This document shows, one piece after another, positions 1-7,679 of a stretch of 36,845 bases of DNA. Every line of letters begins with the position of its first letter. Within the stretch, counting starts at the first letter, position 1. The stretch covers positions 1 to 36,845 of the forward strand of contig NZ_JAKDKW010000017.1 of the NCBI RefSeq assembly GCF_030453185.1, written 5' to 3'. A program made the translations under genes and the position numbers. The stretch comes from Yaniella sp. Its GTDB lineage: Bacteria > Actinomycetota > Actinomycetes > Actinomycetales > Micrococcaceae. The notes below the pieces were generated by a model that saw only the letters and a program-made list of their open reading frames with translations, did not search any database and was not told the DNA's origin.

Positions 1-531
1 AGCGAATCCGGTGCTGAGGACGGCACCGAAGCTGGTGCTGAAGATGGCACCGAAGATGGTACTGAAGACGGCTCCGAAGATGGTACTCCATCAGTTTCAG
101 TTGAGCCGGATTCTGTGAATCCTGGTGACGAGGTCGATATTGTTGGCGAGGGCTTCGATCCTGATACCACGGTGTCGGTTGTAGTTACTGACGACGATGG
201 AAACGTCATCGGCTCCATCGAATCTGTACCGGTCGACGAGAACGGTCAGCTCAATATCTCTTGGACTGTGCGGGAAGACGTTGGTCCGGGAACGTTGACT
301 GTGGTCGTCACAGATGACAATGATCCAGATGCTTCTGCTGAGGCAGCGTTGACTGTTGTTCCAACAGATCCTGATCAGACCGGAGCTGCAACGGATGGTT
401 CCGATGAGGATGGTCTGGCTTCGACAGGTGCAAGCGGCACTACACTGCTGGCAGCTGGCGCGGGTCTTGCCATGCTGCTCGGACTGTGGGCTCTGATCGC
501 CGGTAATCGACGCCGAGGTGATCAGGTCTAA
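1..531 (+). CDS. LAxTG cell-wall-anchored surface protein, C-terminal part (5' partial)
   Basis: The frame is open from base 1, so this is the C-terminal 176 residues of a larger exported protein. It begins with an acidic Glu-Asp-Gly-Thr repeat spacer, then one Ig/IPT-like beta-sandwich module (about bases 88-360) of the kind repeated in actinobacterial surface proteins. The end is a classic sorting signal: LASTG at bases 415-429, a hydrophobic span rich in Leu/Ala, and a short basic tail (RRRG). Known family role: a sortase, probably class E for an LAxTG motif, cleaves between Thr and Gly and links the protein to peptidoglycan. The stop lies two bases before the next gene, so it is probably co-transcribed with the DUF5819 and HTTM genes. 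The N-terminal function is outside the window. Confidence 0.85.
   Translation, partial: SESGAEDGTEAGAEDGTEDGTEDGSEDGTPSVSVEPDSVNPGDEVDIVGEGFDPDTTVSVVVTDDDGNVIGSIESVPVDENGQLNISWTVREDVGPGTLTVVVTDDNDPDASAEAALTVVPTDPDQTGAATDGSDEDGLASTGASGTTLLAAGAGLAMLLGLWALIAGNRRRGDQV
16..87 (+). repeat. Tandem 12-bp coding repeat (EDGT units)
   Basis: Six consecutive 12-base units encode EDGT, EAGA, EDGT, EDGT, EDGS and EDGT. They form an acidic linker just before the Ig-like module. Low-complexity repeats of this sort vary in copy number by slippage and usually act as flexible wall-spanning spacers. Confidence 0.75.
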
Positions 532-533
532 AT

Positions 534-1364
534 TTGGAAACCAGTCCAAAACGACCGCATCATGCCGGCGGCGTTGTTCCTACTCAGGAGCAGCGTCGTC
601 GGCTGCGTGCTCTCCACCCCGTAGCTAAATTTCTCGCACTGCCGGTCATCGCGTTGGTTGTCGTCCACACGTTACTGATTGCGATGTGGGTGGCCCCTAT
701 GACACCAGCCCGCGAGCAATTTGGAAATGACAACCTCCAAACGTACGTAATGCCTTGGTTCGAACAAGATTGGTCAATTTTCGCTCCGAACCCACGTCGA
801 ACTGCGGTCACCTTCGAAGTACGCGCAGTGTATACAGACTCAGAAGGCACGAATAACACCACTCCATGGGTGGATCTGGTGGCCTTGGAAGACGACATCG
901 TGGCCGGCAACCTGGCGGGCCCCCGTACTGCTAAACTCACGCGGCGACTAGCAGACCGTATGCACTCCGCTCGATCTAATATGAACGACGAACAATTGGA
1001 CTGGCTTGCCGCCAATTACTTCCTCACACCAATCGAACAGTTACGTTCGCGTCTGCTCGATGTCGAGGGTGGGACTGGAACACATCATGTTGACAGGTAT
1101 TTGCAAGCTGACGTCGCAGCAACATATATTGCCACCGCGGTAGCCGAGCTTCATGATCCCGTGAGCATAGAGAGAGTCCAATACCAGACATCCTCCCGCC
1201 AACTTCCGACGTGGGAAAACCGTCATGACGATGACCTTGACGATCGGAGTCGCTCCTATCGCACGTACGGCTGGCGCGCACCCGCAGACCTGTCCGAACA
1301 GGAACTCGAATACTTTGGCGCATATTTAAACCGGTTAGACGATGTGGAGCAATCACATGACTAA
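534..1364 (+). CDS. DUF5819 family membrane-anchored protein (SdpA-like partner of HTTM)
   Basis: 276 residues from a TTG start, with the preceding stop only two bases away. There is a single N-terminal transmembrane helix at about residues 33-53. Shortly after it (residues 70-90) comes the DUF5819 signature in which a Pro-Trp-Phe-x-Gln-x-Trp segment leads into FAPNPR. The rest is a soluble, probably extracytoplasmic domain. No ATG lies before the membrane helix, which supports the TTG start. DUF5819 genes are commonly found directly upstream of HTTM genes; the layout resembles sdpA-sdpB, whose products mature the Bacillus SDP toxin. The DUF5819 assignment is from sequence pattern; the Sdp comparison is inference. 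It overlaps the next gene by 8 bases, so translation is probably coupled. Confidence 0.8.
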   Translation: METSPKRPHHAGGVVPTQEQRRRLRALHPVAKFLALPVIALVVVHTLLIAMWVAPMTPAREQFGNDNLQTYVMPWFEQDWSIFAPNPRRTAVTFEVRAVYTDSEGTNNTTPWVDLVALEDDIVAGNLAGPRTAKLTRRLADRMHSARSNMNDEQLDWLAANYFLTPIEQLRSRLLDVEGGTGTHHVDRYLQADVAATYIATAVAELHDPVSIERVQYQTSSRQLPTWENRHDDDLDDRSRSYRTYGWRAPADLSEQELEYFGAYLNRLDDVEQSHD

Positions 1365-2412
1365 AACCAAAAAGCCGGTCCCTCAATTCTTAGACGACTG
1401 GGTAGTTAGCGGACAAGCCTTGCTACTTCTGCAAAAACATGCTCTTTACGGGCTAGCAGCCACAAGAATACTTGCCGGTTTCGCTGTCCTTGGCCTCTTA
1501 GTCAGCAATTTTCCTTTTCGGCACGTCCTCTGGGGTGTGGCGTCGTCTTGGGCAGCACCATTTCGAGAAGAGTCGCGCTTCGATCCACTTGTGCGGATAT
1601 TCAGTGATTCGAACCCAGGGCTTTTTACCTTTCAATACCTACTGTTAATGGCTGTTGCCGTCGCTGTCACTGTGGGATGGCGAACCCGACTCACAACAGC
1701 GTTGCTAGCAGTAGGGCTACCTGCGTTGGTAGAACGTACAAATCTCTTAGGGGACCAGGGTGACAATATCATTCGTATTGGTCTGATATTGATGGTATTT
1801 ATGACGACTAATGCACATTGGTCTCTCGACTCCCGGCGTCGTGCACGTGGGCTCGAACGTGAAGTTCAGACGGTGGGAAAGCGTCTTTGGTTCGGTCTGC
1901 CAGTCCTGCCCTCATGGTTAACCAGTCTGCTTCATAACGCAGCCTTAATCGCCCTGGCCTGTCAGCTCTTCATCCTCTATACAGCTTCCGCGCTCTTCAA
2001 GGTGCAGGGCGATTTATGGCAGGAGGGCACCGCCTTGTATTACCCACTTGCATTGCACGAATACGCAGTTTTCCCTGGACTCAACGAACTTATGTATGCC
2101 AACGCTACATTTTTGACGTTGGCTACCTATTTTTCGGTGTACATTCAGCTTTTCTTTGCAGTAGGACTCATACACCCGTTTACTCGACGCATTGCTCTTA
2201 TTGGCATGATTCTCATGCACGGTGGAATCGCGGTGTTGATGGGTCTGCCGTGGTTCTCAATTGCGATGCTCGCGTTTGATGCCATATTTGTTTCGAGTAG
2301 AACTTGGCGTTGGTTAGAAGCGAACATTAGGGCTTTTCGGGTCCAGGTCCGACAACGGCTGGCTTCAGGAGAAAAATCAGAAGGACGTCGCGAATCAATG
2401 ACTGGGCCTTAG
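1357..2412 (+). CDS. HTTM domain (vitamin K-dependent gamma-carboxylase-like / SdpB-like) membrane protein
   Basis: 351 residues, polytopic. The opening ARILAGFAVLGLL segment and the GDQGDNIIRIGLILMVF stretch with repeated hydrophobic helices match HTTM proteins (horizontally transferred transmembrane domain, related to gamma-carboxylase and SdpB). About seven to eight helices are visible. I chose the ATG at 1357 because GGAG at 1345-1348 is correctly spaced; an in-frame ATG at 1342 lacks a ribosome site. It is the last gene of the surface protein / DUF5819 / HTTM operon, and a hairpin follows at 2440. The substrate is unknown; modification or maturation of the upstream exported protein is a reasonable guess only. 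Confidence 0.8.
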   Translation: MTKTKKPVPQFLDDWVVSGQALLLLQKHALYGLAATRILAGFAVLGLLVSNFPFRHVLWGVASSWAAPFREESRFDPLVRIFSDSNPGLFTFQYLLLMAVAVAVTVGWRTRLTTALLAVGLPALVERTNLLGDQGDNIIRIGLILMVFMTTNAHWSLDSRRRARGLEREVQTVGKRLWFGLPVLPSWLTSLLHNAALIALACQLFILYTASALFKVQGDLWQEGTALYYPLALHEYAVFPGLNELMYANATFLTLATYFSVYIQLFFAVGLIHPFTRRIALIGMILMHGGIAVLMGLPWFSIAMLAFDAIFVSSRTWRWLEANIRAFRVQVRQRLASGEKSEGRRESMTGP

Positions 2413-2439
2413 GGAGCTGTGCTTGGGGTGTGTTCAATA

Positions 2440-2459
2440 GCGGGGGTTACCCCGCGTTT
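2440..2459 (+). terminator. Probable terminator after the HTTM operon
   Basis: GCGGGG (2440-2445), a four-base loop, then CCCCGC (2450-2455), followed by GTTTG. The short perfect GC stem sits 28 bases after the HTTM stop. The U-tract is weak. Confidence 0.5.
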
Positions 2460-2476
2460 GTTCGGCCAGGGCGTTC

Positions 2477-2815
2477 TTGGTTGAAGTCTGCAGAGGGAGG
2501 GCAACACAGGCTGTAGTACTCTCGAAATCATCGGGGCCGAGTAGAACAGACACCGCTGATCGACGTCCACCATCGGTGCCGAACCGGCGGATCCGGGCAA
2601 CGCGACACCGCAGGATCCGATCACCAATCAGTCGATCGTCACCAACCGCGCTAGACGCCAACGCCGTCATCAACATGGAGAAGTCTGCTGAACACACTGG
2701 GGAAGTCGAAGCCGGCGATACTGTCACCTACAACTTCACCGGAACCGACAAGGGTAACGTGATACGTAGACGATCTCGTGGTGGCGAGAATTTAGAACTC
2801 GCAACTGAAGCGTAG
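2477..2815 (+). pseudogene. Remnant of a DUF11-type repeat surface protein
   Basis: The second half of this open frame (about bases 2640-2760) reads AVINMEKSAEHTGEVEAGD and continues VTYNFTGTDKGNV. This is the start of the repeat found in giant actinobacterial surface proteins (DUF11/DUF7507: lysine-sad-x-x-G-x-V-x-x-GD-x-VTYTFTVTNTGNV). The first half is low-complexity arginine/serine-rich out-of-frame-like sequence and the repeat breaks off after GNV. I read it as a decayed fragment, not a functional gene. A 25-base piece of the same repeat recurs near 7782-7807. Confidence 0.6.
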
Positions 2816-2821
2816 TCGCGT

Positions 2822-2971
2822 GTGGAGCGCAAGTACGCATCCGACCGTGGGATAGAAATCGTCCTCGTTGGTTCAGACTCTATCGAGACCGTAAAACAGA
2901 CTCATGCCAACTATTTCCCTGGGAACTCGCAACGACTGATGTACGACGCCCTAAATCTCTATTCCTCCTAG
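2822..2971 (+). pseudogene. Short unrecognised coding remnant
   Basis: A 49-codon frame starting GTG, directly after the stop of the preceding remnant and in the same frame. Its composition looks protein-like (VERKYASDRGIEIVLVGSD), recalling the end of an alpha/beta domain; a STAS-like C-terminus is a weak resemblance. No ribosome site is evident. Probably the tail of a lost gene. Confidence 0.3.
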
Positions 2972-3052
2972 AGCTAGCTCTGCATTTCAACGGGCATGGT
3001 TGCTCGGGAACGGCTGGCTCATAGTGGATACCCTCATGTTAGGTTTGTGGCC

Positions 3053-3571
3053 ATGTGGTTCGAATCTTGGTCAGAAATCTTCCGTGTCGTAGCGGTTGGC
3101 GCCGCTGCCTACGTGACGCTCGTTATCGTGTTACGGGTCAGCGGTAAACGTTCGTTGGCGAAGCTCAACGCCTTCGATCTCGTTGTCACTGTTGCTCTCG
3201 GCTCGACGCTGGCCACGGTCATCCTCGACGCTAACGTCTCGTGGTTAGAGGGCGCGGTAGCATTCGCGACGCTCACTGTTCTTCAGTTTGTGATCACGTG
3301 GGTAACCACCCGGGCTCCGCGTGCGCGGGCGGCTGTTTCGGCCAGCCCGACGCTGTTGTTGCGTGACGGTGCTCCGTTTGAGGAGGCGATGCGCCGTCAA
3401 CGCGTGACGATCGGAGAGCTGCGGCAAGCGGCACGCGGTGCGGGCAACGGCGACCTTGCCGACGTCGGGGCCGTTGTCCTGGAGAGCGACGGCTCACTCA
3501 GTGTCGTTGCCGCGCAGAACATGGGGGATGCCACTGCGTTGGAGGACGTGGAGATGAACAACCCTGCATAG
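3053..3571 (+). CDS. DUF421 domain membrane protein (YetF/YcaP-like)
   Basis: 172 residues. The N-terminal half has three transmembrane helices and the DUF421 landmarks: VLRVSGKRSLAKLNAFDLVV, then VALGSTLAT. The cytoplasmic C-terminal half carries the typical RDG-x-P-x-x-x-x-MR-x-x-R-x-T-x-x-ELRQAAR segment. The family is membrane-bound and of uncertain function (YetF-type proteins in Bacillus). I prefer ATG 3053 over the in-frame ATG at 2996, because membrane helix 1 then starts at the usual place and TAGGTT at 3040-3045 lies seven bases upstream, the spacing of a leaderless promoter. The 3' 210 bp and the following 45 bp are duplicated at 9546-9814. Confidence 0.85.
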   Translation: MWFESWSEIFRVVAVGAAAYVTLVIVLRVSGKRSLAKLNAFDLVVTVALGSTLATVILDANVSWLEGAVAFATLTVLQFVITWVTTRAPRARAAVSASPTLLLRDGAPFEEAMRRQRVTIGELRQAARGAGNGDLADVGAVVLESDGSLSVVAAQNMGDATALEDVEMNNPA

Positions 3572-3618
3572 CCTCACGACAGGCGCATCGTGGTTGAAAC
3601 AAGGTCCAAAACATCCGC
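3350..3618 (+). repeat. Direct repeat, copy A: 3' end of DUF421 gene plus downstream bases
   Basis: Matches 9546-9814 in the same orientation with an offset of 6196 bases and close but imperfect identity, mostly silent differences. It covers the last about 70 codons and continues past the stop (both copies read CATAGCCTC, then AGGCGC, then AAGGTCC). The intervening DNA holds AbiE, IS1249 and RES-Xre. Confidence 0.85.
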
Positions 3619-3708
3619 GTATTCCTATAACTGGCCGGGCGCGACCGGACCTTGGGTCCCAGACCGTTTGAAGACCAACTGACCCGCACTCCTGCGCGCG
3701 AGCGGAGG

Positions 3709-4513
3709 CTAGAGTATCCTGTCTTCATCATTCAGGAGTTGATCTAGTCGGGTTTTGAGCCAAGCTTCGGCGTCTTCGAGCTGGGGTAGTACATCGGAAT
3801 GATGGTCGTTCACGAAGACTTCATCAACTGCCTGCTGATACCGCGCACTATCTGGCTCCATAGAACGAAGTGGTAGCGGTGGCCAGTCGTGGGCTTGTCG
3901 ATAGCGGAATGTTGACTGGCATGCTTCTAGCAAGGTCTGCGCATCTACTTCGTCAGTCCAAAGTTTTTGGAGATCTACCAGATCATGCGCACGGTCGGAG
4001 TCCGGGTGGGTGAGGGCGTGGATTTTTTGGGCTATCTGCCATTCAACTGATAAGAATCTGACCGGTGTTATTGTCCCGAATCCAAAGCTTTCAAATTCTC
4101 GCTTGAGCTCAGCATCTATCGCAGATTGGTTCCCTGTGTTCTGGATGTTTTCCGGAGGCGCAAGTTCGAGATCAATTGCACTCCACTGCTTGTCGAGAAA
4201 ACTGAGTGTAACTCGTAAGGGTTGCATGAGGGCCCCGTCCGCACCCTTGCTTGCAGCGATGTTCTATCTCTTCGATTGTTTGAGCGTAGTCGCGTGTGTA
4301 AACAGCATCGAGATCTGAAGTCGCACGCGTACCAAGGTCGCCGAACTTCATTTTGATGGCTAAGCCGCCTTTGAGCTCTACTGAATCTGGCAGCATCTGG
4401 GCGGTAACGACTCCAATGAACGTCGTGCGGACCCGAGAAACCGGGAGGTTCAGCGAGTTTGCTAGATTCTCAATGGCCTGCTCGAGGTCGACTACTGTCT
4501 TGAGAGGTTTCAT
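3709..4513 (-). pseudogene. abiEii: AbiEii/AbiGii-family nucleotidyltransferase toxin, frameshifted
   Basis: The N-terminal part (4513 to about 4245) has the nucleotidyltransferase core: KGGLAIKMKFG then TSDLDAVY, i.e. the GG and D-x-D motifs at residues 49-50 and 67/69. The C-terminal part (4227 to 3709) is in another frame and contains MQPLRVTLSF, IAQKIHALTHPDSDRAHDLVDL (family motif) and RRAQSWPP-like RQAHDWPPLP. Between EEIEHR and MQPL the usual Trp-x-Gly-Phe-x-Gly stretch of about 20 residues is missing, so the lesion is a frameshift plus probably a small deletion at 4227-4262. AbiEii toxins are nucleotidyltransferases of type IV abortive-infection/TA systems; this copy is probably dead. 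Its ATG overlaps the stop of the AbiEi gene by four bases (ATGA), the normal arrangement. Confidence 0.85.
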
Positions 4514-5055
4514 TCGGCCTCAATCGTTTGGTCTGGCAAAAGCTCTCGTCGCTCACCGGGTGTGAGAAGTTCTTGCCGGATTGCTTGCGCAATTGCTTCT
4601 TTCCAGCGGTGCTTCGGAATGCGGTTTTTTGTTTGTTGTAACGCTACCGCGAGCGTGACCGAGGGGACGCCGTGATATGTCGTTGTCTTGGCATCGTCCA
4701 GTTTGGTACGCCGCGTAATTTTCAACCAAGGGGGGAGGGTGCGGCGGACCTGACGTCGAGTCGCGACTTCGACCTTCGTTGGATTGGCGTGCCCCAAATT
4801 TAGTAGGGCCAGAACTGATTCGCCTTCTATATATGCGTCGTCGCCAACCATGGCGATTGCCTCAGCTTCTGTGGACCCGGTAGTCCTTGGGAAGTCAATG
4901 AAACGATAGGCCCCATGCCCGATTTTCCGAAGTGTTCCACGTTGGGCTAGCCTCCGTACTGCCACAGCAGGGATGTCTATTTCATCAGCATCAGCTGTCG
5001 TGATGATGCCATGCTGATAGCCGGCGACGCGACGAAGTTGGTTTTGATAGGCCAT
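4510..5055 (-). CDS. abiEi: AbiEi-family antitoxin (type IV TA)
   Basis: 181 residues. The N-terminal winged-helix region (GIITTADADEIDIPAVAVRRL, about residues 15-60) and the following TSTEAEAIAMVGDDAYIEGESVLALL-like segment are typical of AbiEi antitoxins with the AbiEi_4 N-terminal domain. I chose the ATG at 5055, with GGGGGA just upstream, rather than the longer frame from 5106, which would run through the operator. The frame is intact although the toxin is broken. Known family behaviour: AbiEi neutralises AbiEii and represses its own promoter by binding inverted repeats; such repeats are visible at 5069-5104. An intact antitoxin may persist for regulation or for protection against related toxins. 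Confidence 0.85.
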   Translation of the reverse strand: MAYQNQLRRVAGYQHGIITTADADEIDIPAVAVRRLAQRGTLRKIGHGAYRFIDFPRTTGSTEAEAIAMVGDDAYIEGESVLALLNLGHANPTKVEVATRRQVRRTLPPWLKITRRTKLDDAKTTTYHGVPSVTLAVALQQTKNRIPKHRWKEAIAQAIRQELLTPGERRELLPDQTIEAE

Positions 5056-5068
5056 GAGTCCCCCTTGT

Positions 5069-5104
5069 GTGCAAAAGTGTACCGAAAAAGGTACGGTATT
5101 GCAC
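5069..5104 (-). promoter_or_regulatory. Nested inverted repeats: probable AbiEi operator
   Basis: Two symmetric arms share one centre: outer GTGCAA (5069-5074) with TTGCAC (5099-5104), and inner GTACC (5079-5083) with GGTAC (5090-5094). The set lies 13-49 bases upstream of the AbiEi start, where its promoter should be. AbiEi proteins are known to autoregulate through inverted repeats here; binding to this one is inferred. Confidence 0.7.
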
Positions 5105-5231
5105 ATAAAAATACCTGTCCAGGGGGCAACCCCGTGGTCTCATAGGGCAGCGCCGTTGTCCTAGTTGTGACCCACTCGTGCCTGCGTAGTTTGTAGCAAG
5201 TCCAGTCCCATACGTTCAGTGCTGCGAGCGC

Positions 5232-5594
5232 TTACCGATTCCAGAGTACGAGTCTCTGAGTGACATCGGGCCATGCCACACGGAAGGTTTCGGTAGGGAT
5301 CAGAGCTTTGGTCTTCAAAGCATCCGCCACGACAATCCCATTGGGCGATACTTCCAGAACCGTTAGAGCGTACGGTAATTCTGGCTCGACGAGTCTCCAT
5401 TGTTCGGCTAATTCGCGGATGCCGTGATCGAGCAACCTCTCCTCACCGGTCACGAAATCACAGAGAGCGCCAACCGAGTGTCCTAGTACAGGGCGGGGCT
5501 GAACCTGAGTGAACTCAGGGTCCAAAGGTTCAAGGTAGCCGACGGTTTCACCGTCTGATCCTCGGGTGATAGGCACCCAATGTTCAGTGTCCAT
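5232..5594 (-). CDS. Conserved-looking hypothetical protein, 120 aa
   Basis: A soluble acidic protein with no recognised domain. It opens MDTEHWVPITRGSDGETVGY and is rich in Trp, Pro and Val, with codon use like the neighbours. No membrane segments or signal peptide. No ribosome site precedes the ATG, but TAACAT at 5601-5606 lies exactly six bases upstream, the geometry of a leaderless actinobacterial mRNA. It is transcribed toward the AbiE pair, 126 bases before the operator, and seems to be an independent unit. Function unknown. Confidence 0.6.
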   Translation of the reverse strand: MDTEHWVPITRGSDGETVGYLEPLDPEFTQVQPRPVLGHSVGALCDFVTGEERLLDHGIRELAEQWRLVEPELPYALTVLEVSPNGIVVADALKTKALIPTETFRVAWPDVTQRLVLWNR

Positions 5595-5600
5595 GTACGA

Positions 5601-5606
5601 ATGTTA
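5601..5606 (-). promoter_or_regulatory. -10 element of a putative leaderless promoter
   Basis: TAACAT on the minus strand, six bases before the ATG at 5594. This fits the TANNNT-N6/7-start rule of leaderless actinobacterial transcripts; it is the only translation signal visible for that gene. Confidence 0.5.
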
Positions 5607-5630
5607 GCAGCACGGTCCAGGTGACCTGCG

Positions 5631-5918
5631 TTGCATGAGGGGGTGCGTAGTGCCTGGGGGCTGCTCTTGGCCAGTACTTCACGAGTTGCTCGTAACAGCA
5701 AGCGTGCGCCGTCGTCATCCGGCCCTGCCAGCGTTGATTTTTGGCAACGGCTCGTCACCATCCATGCGTCGGAGCGTCTGCGTGACGAACTGAGTCGAAC
5801 CGACGAAGTGAGCGTCATGGAGTATCAAGTCCTGGATTGCTTGGCGGCCGTTGAAGGATCGCTGGGCATGTCGGTCATTGCTGCCCGGTGTGACATTGTG
5901 CTGGCGCGGTTTCGATAG
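5631..5918 (+). pseudogene. MarR-family regulator, N-terminal remnant
   Basis: From about base 5733 the frame reads VDFWQRLVTIHASERLRDEL, then EVSVMEYQVLDCLAAVEG, then LGMSVIAARCDI. This matches the dimerisation helix and first part of the winged helix of MarR regulators (W-x-x-L, L-x-x-x-EY-x-VL-x-x-L, LRMSELA). It stops where the recognition helix should begin, and the segment before 5733 is not MarR-like. Hence a truncated remnant, without a partner gene nearby. Confidence 0.6.
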
Positions 5919-6295
5919 CCGTATTCCTTACCCTCTTCGTCGTTAAACTCGTCTGTGCTGTTAACTCCGTGGTTCGTTCGAATGTTTACTACCATTTCTT
6001 CCGCTCTTCAAGGCCGACCGCGATCTGCTGCCGGTGTCCTTGTTCCTATTTCACAACCCTGGACACGATAAGAATCTCGGAGGAATTATGTTTAGGAATC
6101 CAATGGTTATCCACGGTCATTTTTGGCCAATCCGTTCGTCACTGTCGGCGCGCGTTGACGTTCACGTTTAAGACCTGTAGATTTATATCAACACGACAGG
6201 TCTGCTTCTCTAGATGAGACGCGGGCCTGTTCTTTATGTAGTTGCCTTTGTGCCGCAGACTCCAGACTATTGGATGCATGACGAACCTGGATAGT
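5919..6295. other. Gene-free AT-richer stretch before the insertion sequence
   Basis: No convincing gene. A frame at about 6007-6171 reads FKADRDLLPVSLFLFHNPGH and looks mildly protein-like, with GGAGGA before an ATG at 6088 opening 26 codons, but I recognise no family. It may be debris of a lost gene cut by the IS insertion. Confidence 0.4.
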
Positions 6296-6303
6296 ACATA
6301 GAG
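6296..6303 (+). repeat. Target-site duplication, left (ACATAGAG)
   Basis: ACATAGAG directly abuts the left terminal inverted repeat and recurs at 7672-7679 directly abutting the right one. Eight bases is the usual duplication length for the IS256 family, to which IS1249 belongs. Confidence 0.85.
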
Positions 6304-6354
6304 GGCGTAGGGCCCAGAATGTGTGTATAGGTTTGTTGTAGAGGTCGTTTTGAG

Positions 6355-6393
6355 GTCCAGCATGTCCCGGTTTGGTACAGGGGCATGCTGGAC
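6355..6393. terminator. Hairpin at the transposase 3' end inside the IS
   Basis: GTCCAGCATG (6355-6364) pairs perfectly with CATGCTGGAC (6384-6393) across a 19-base loop; on the plus strand it is followed by TTTTGG. It lies ten bases beyond the transposase stop. It could end transposase mRNA or, given the T-run on the plus strand, block outside transcription from entering the element. Confidence 0.5.
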
Positions 6394-6402
6394 TTTTGGT
6401 TT

Positions 6403-7581
6403 CTAGGGTCGCTGTGCTCGTCCGGCCCAGCCTTGTTGGATGCCGTTGCCGTCTTCCCAGCTGAAGTTGGTGTCATAGATCGCTGGTGCGCCGGTATCGT
6501 TGGTGGTGGAAACGAACCTGCGTTTTGGGGTGTACTGCCAGTGATGTGGTGTGACAAGTTTCCATGGTTGCTCAGCGTTTTCCGTGCGCATGTAGAGCAA
6601 CCAAGTAATGGCCACCGTGGCATGTGATTCAGACATGCCACGGTGGTTTCTCAACAGCTCTTTAATCGGCTGATTGTGGCCACCTTCTAACCGGCTGGTG
6701 GCTCGGGGCAAAGACTCTTGAAGGTTATTGCGTTCCGTGAGCCAGATGAACAGCTGGTCATGGGTGACCAGGCGTTTCAACGCGAAATACGCGGATCGGG
6801 TGCGTTGATGGGTGTACCAGGATTTCTGCCCGGCCTGTAATCGTTTGGGACGTTGGTCTGGCCGAGTATTTGCCAGGTAGCTTCGATGTTTCAGGAAATC
6901 TTGGTTTAGCTGATACCAGGCGTGAAATTCGGTCAACCATCGGGTCGCGGCTTTCAGGCTGTCCACGTCGGTCAATGAGGTGTAGAGGGCTCTCAGGGTC
7001 TTGTTGGCTTCCAGGACGGGTCGGCGGGTCAGGTACTTGGTGCCGGTGAGCTGGATATGGAAATAACAGCGTTGGATTTTGGTGTCGGGCCAGATGTTTT
7101 CAATGGCAGCTATCAGGCCGCGTTGGCCATCGACGACAGCGATGTCGGGGGCTGGGATTTTGCGCAGCAGGGCTTCCCAGGCCACGATTTTCTCTCGGTC
7201 GCAAAACTGCCAATCAATGACGTGGTCTTTGGTGATGGCGATCAGCACGCACATGCCTTGGTAATAGGTGCCATCAAGCATGATCCACCGATGGATTTCA
7301 CCGGTGGATTCCGCTTGCGGTATGACCTTCCAACACCACGCAGTGGTGCGTTTGAATGTTGATCTAGACACGGGCAGATCACGTTGAGTTTTCTTCGACA
7401 GCAGCCACTGGAACCACATGGTGTATTGGGCTTTGGCGACAATATCTGCCCGGCTCTGGGTGGTCGAAGCGCCGCAGTGTTTACATCGCCACCGAGTCCT
7501 ACCGGCACTGGTTTTACCGTTTTTGACAAGCTTCGTTTCACATATCCCACACCGCGGGGCATTGTCAAGTTTTTTCACCAC
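6403..7581 (-). CDS. IS1249-family transposase
   Basis: 392 residues, full length for the family. An N-terminal zinc finger (Cys11, Cys14, Cys33, Cys36, in the CG-x-C and WRCKHCG contexts) precedes an HTH-like SRSTFKRTTAWCW stretch. The DDE catalytic residues are visible as Asp103 (MLDGTYY), Asp151 (VVDGQRG) and Glu299 (SRLEGGHN); RCYFHIQLT lies between the second and third. It catalyses transposition of the surrounding element. The start is GTG (7581, or the next codon, also GTG); no ATG is available in frame at the right place. It is the sole gene of the IS. Confidence 0.95.
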   Translation of the reverse strand: MVKKLDNAPRCGICETKLVKNGKTSAGRTRWRCKHCGASTTQSRADIVAKAQYTMWFQWLLSKKTQRDLPVSRSTFKRTTAWCWKVIPQAESTGEIHRWIMLDGTYYQGMCVLIAITKDHVIDWQFCDREKIVAWEALLRKIPAPDIAVVDGQRGLIAAIENIWPDTKIQRCYFHIQLTGTKYLTRRPVLEANKTLRALYTSLTDVDSLKAATRWLTEFHAWYQLNQDFLKHRSYLANTRPDQRPKRLQAGQKSWYTHQRTRSAYFALKRLVTHDQLFIWLTERNNLQESLPRATSRLEGGHNQPIKELLRNHRGMSESHATVAITWLLYMRTENAEQPWKLVTPHHWQYTPKRRFVSTTNDTGAPAIYDTNFSWEDGNGIQQGWAGRAQRP

Positions 7582-7671
7582 ACATGCTTTATCAGCAAGT
7601 GCTAACCCCTACTCACCAACGGGTATAACGTGAAGACTAAAACCCTGTACACACTTCCTGGGCCTTACCCC

Positions 7672-7679
7672 ACATAGAG
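7672..7679 (+). repeat. Target-site duplication, right (ACATAGAG)
   Basis: Exact match to 6296-6303, immediately outside the right terminal inverted repeat. Confidence 0.85.

Larger units (their letters stand above)
6304..7671 (-). mobile_element. Complete IS1249-type (IS256 family) insertion sequence, 1368 bp
   Basis: Bounded by 28-base imperfect terminal inverted repeats: left 6304-6331 and right 7644-7671, 23 of 28 positions matching, sharing the core GGCCCAG and GTGTGTA. An 8-base direct duplication (ACATAGAG) flanks it on both sides. It carries one transposase gene on the minus strand. The intact target duplication and intact transposase suggest a fairly recent, possibly still active, insertion. 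Its target lies in gene-free sequence between the MarR remnant and the RES-Xre pair. Confidence 0.9.

Noticed and set aside
5969-6217. TetR-like reading of VYYHFFRSS
   Set aside because: Only a short string matches; the rest is Cys/Ser-rich and lacks the TetR helices.
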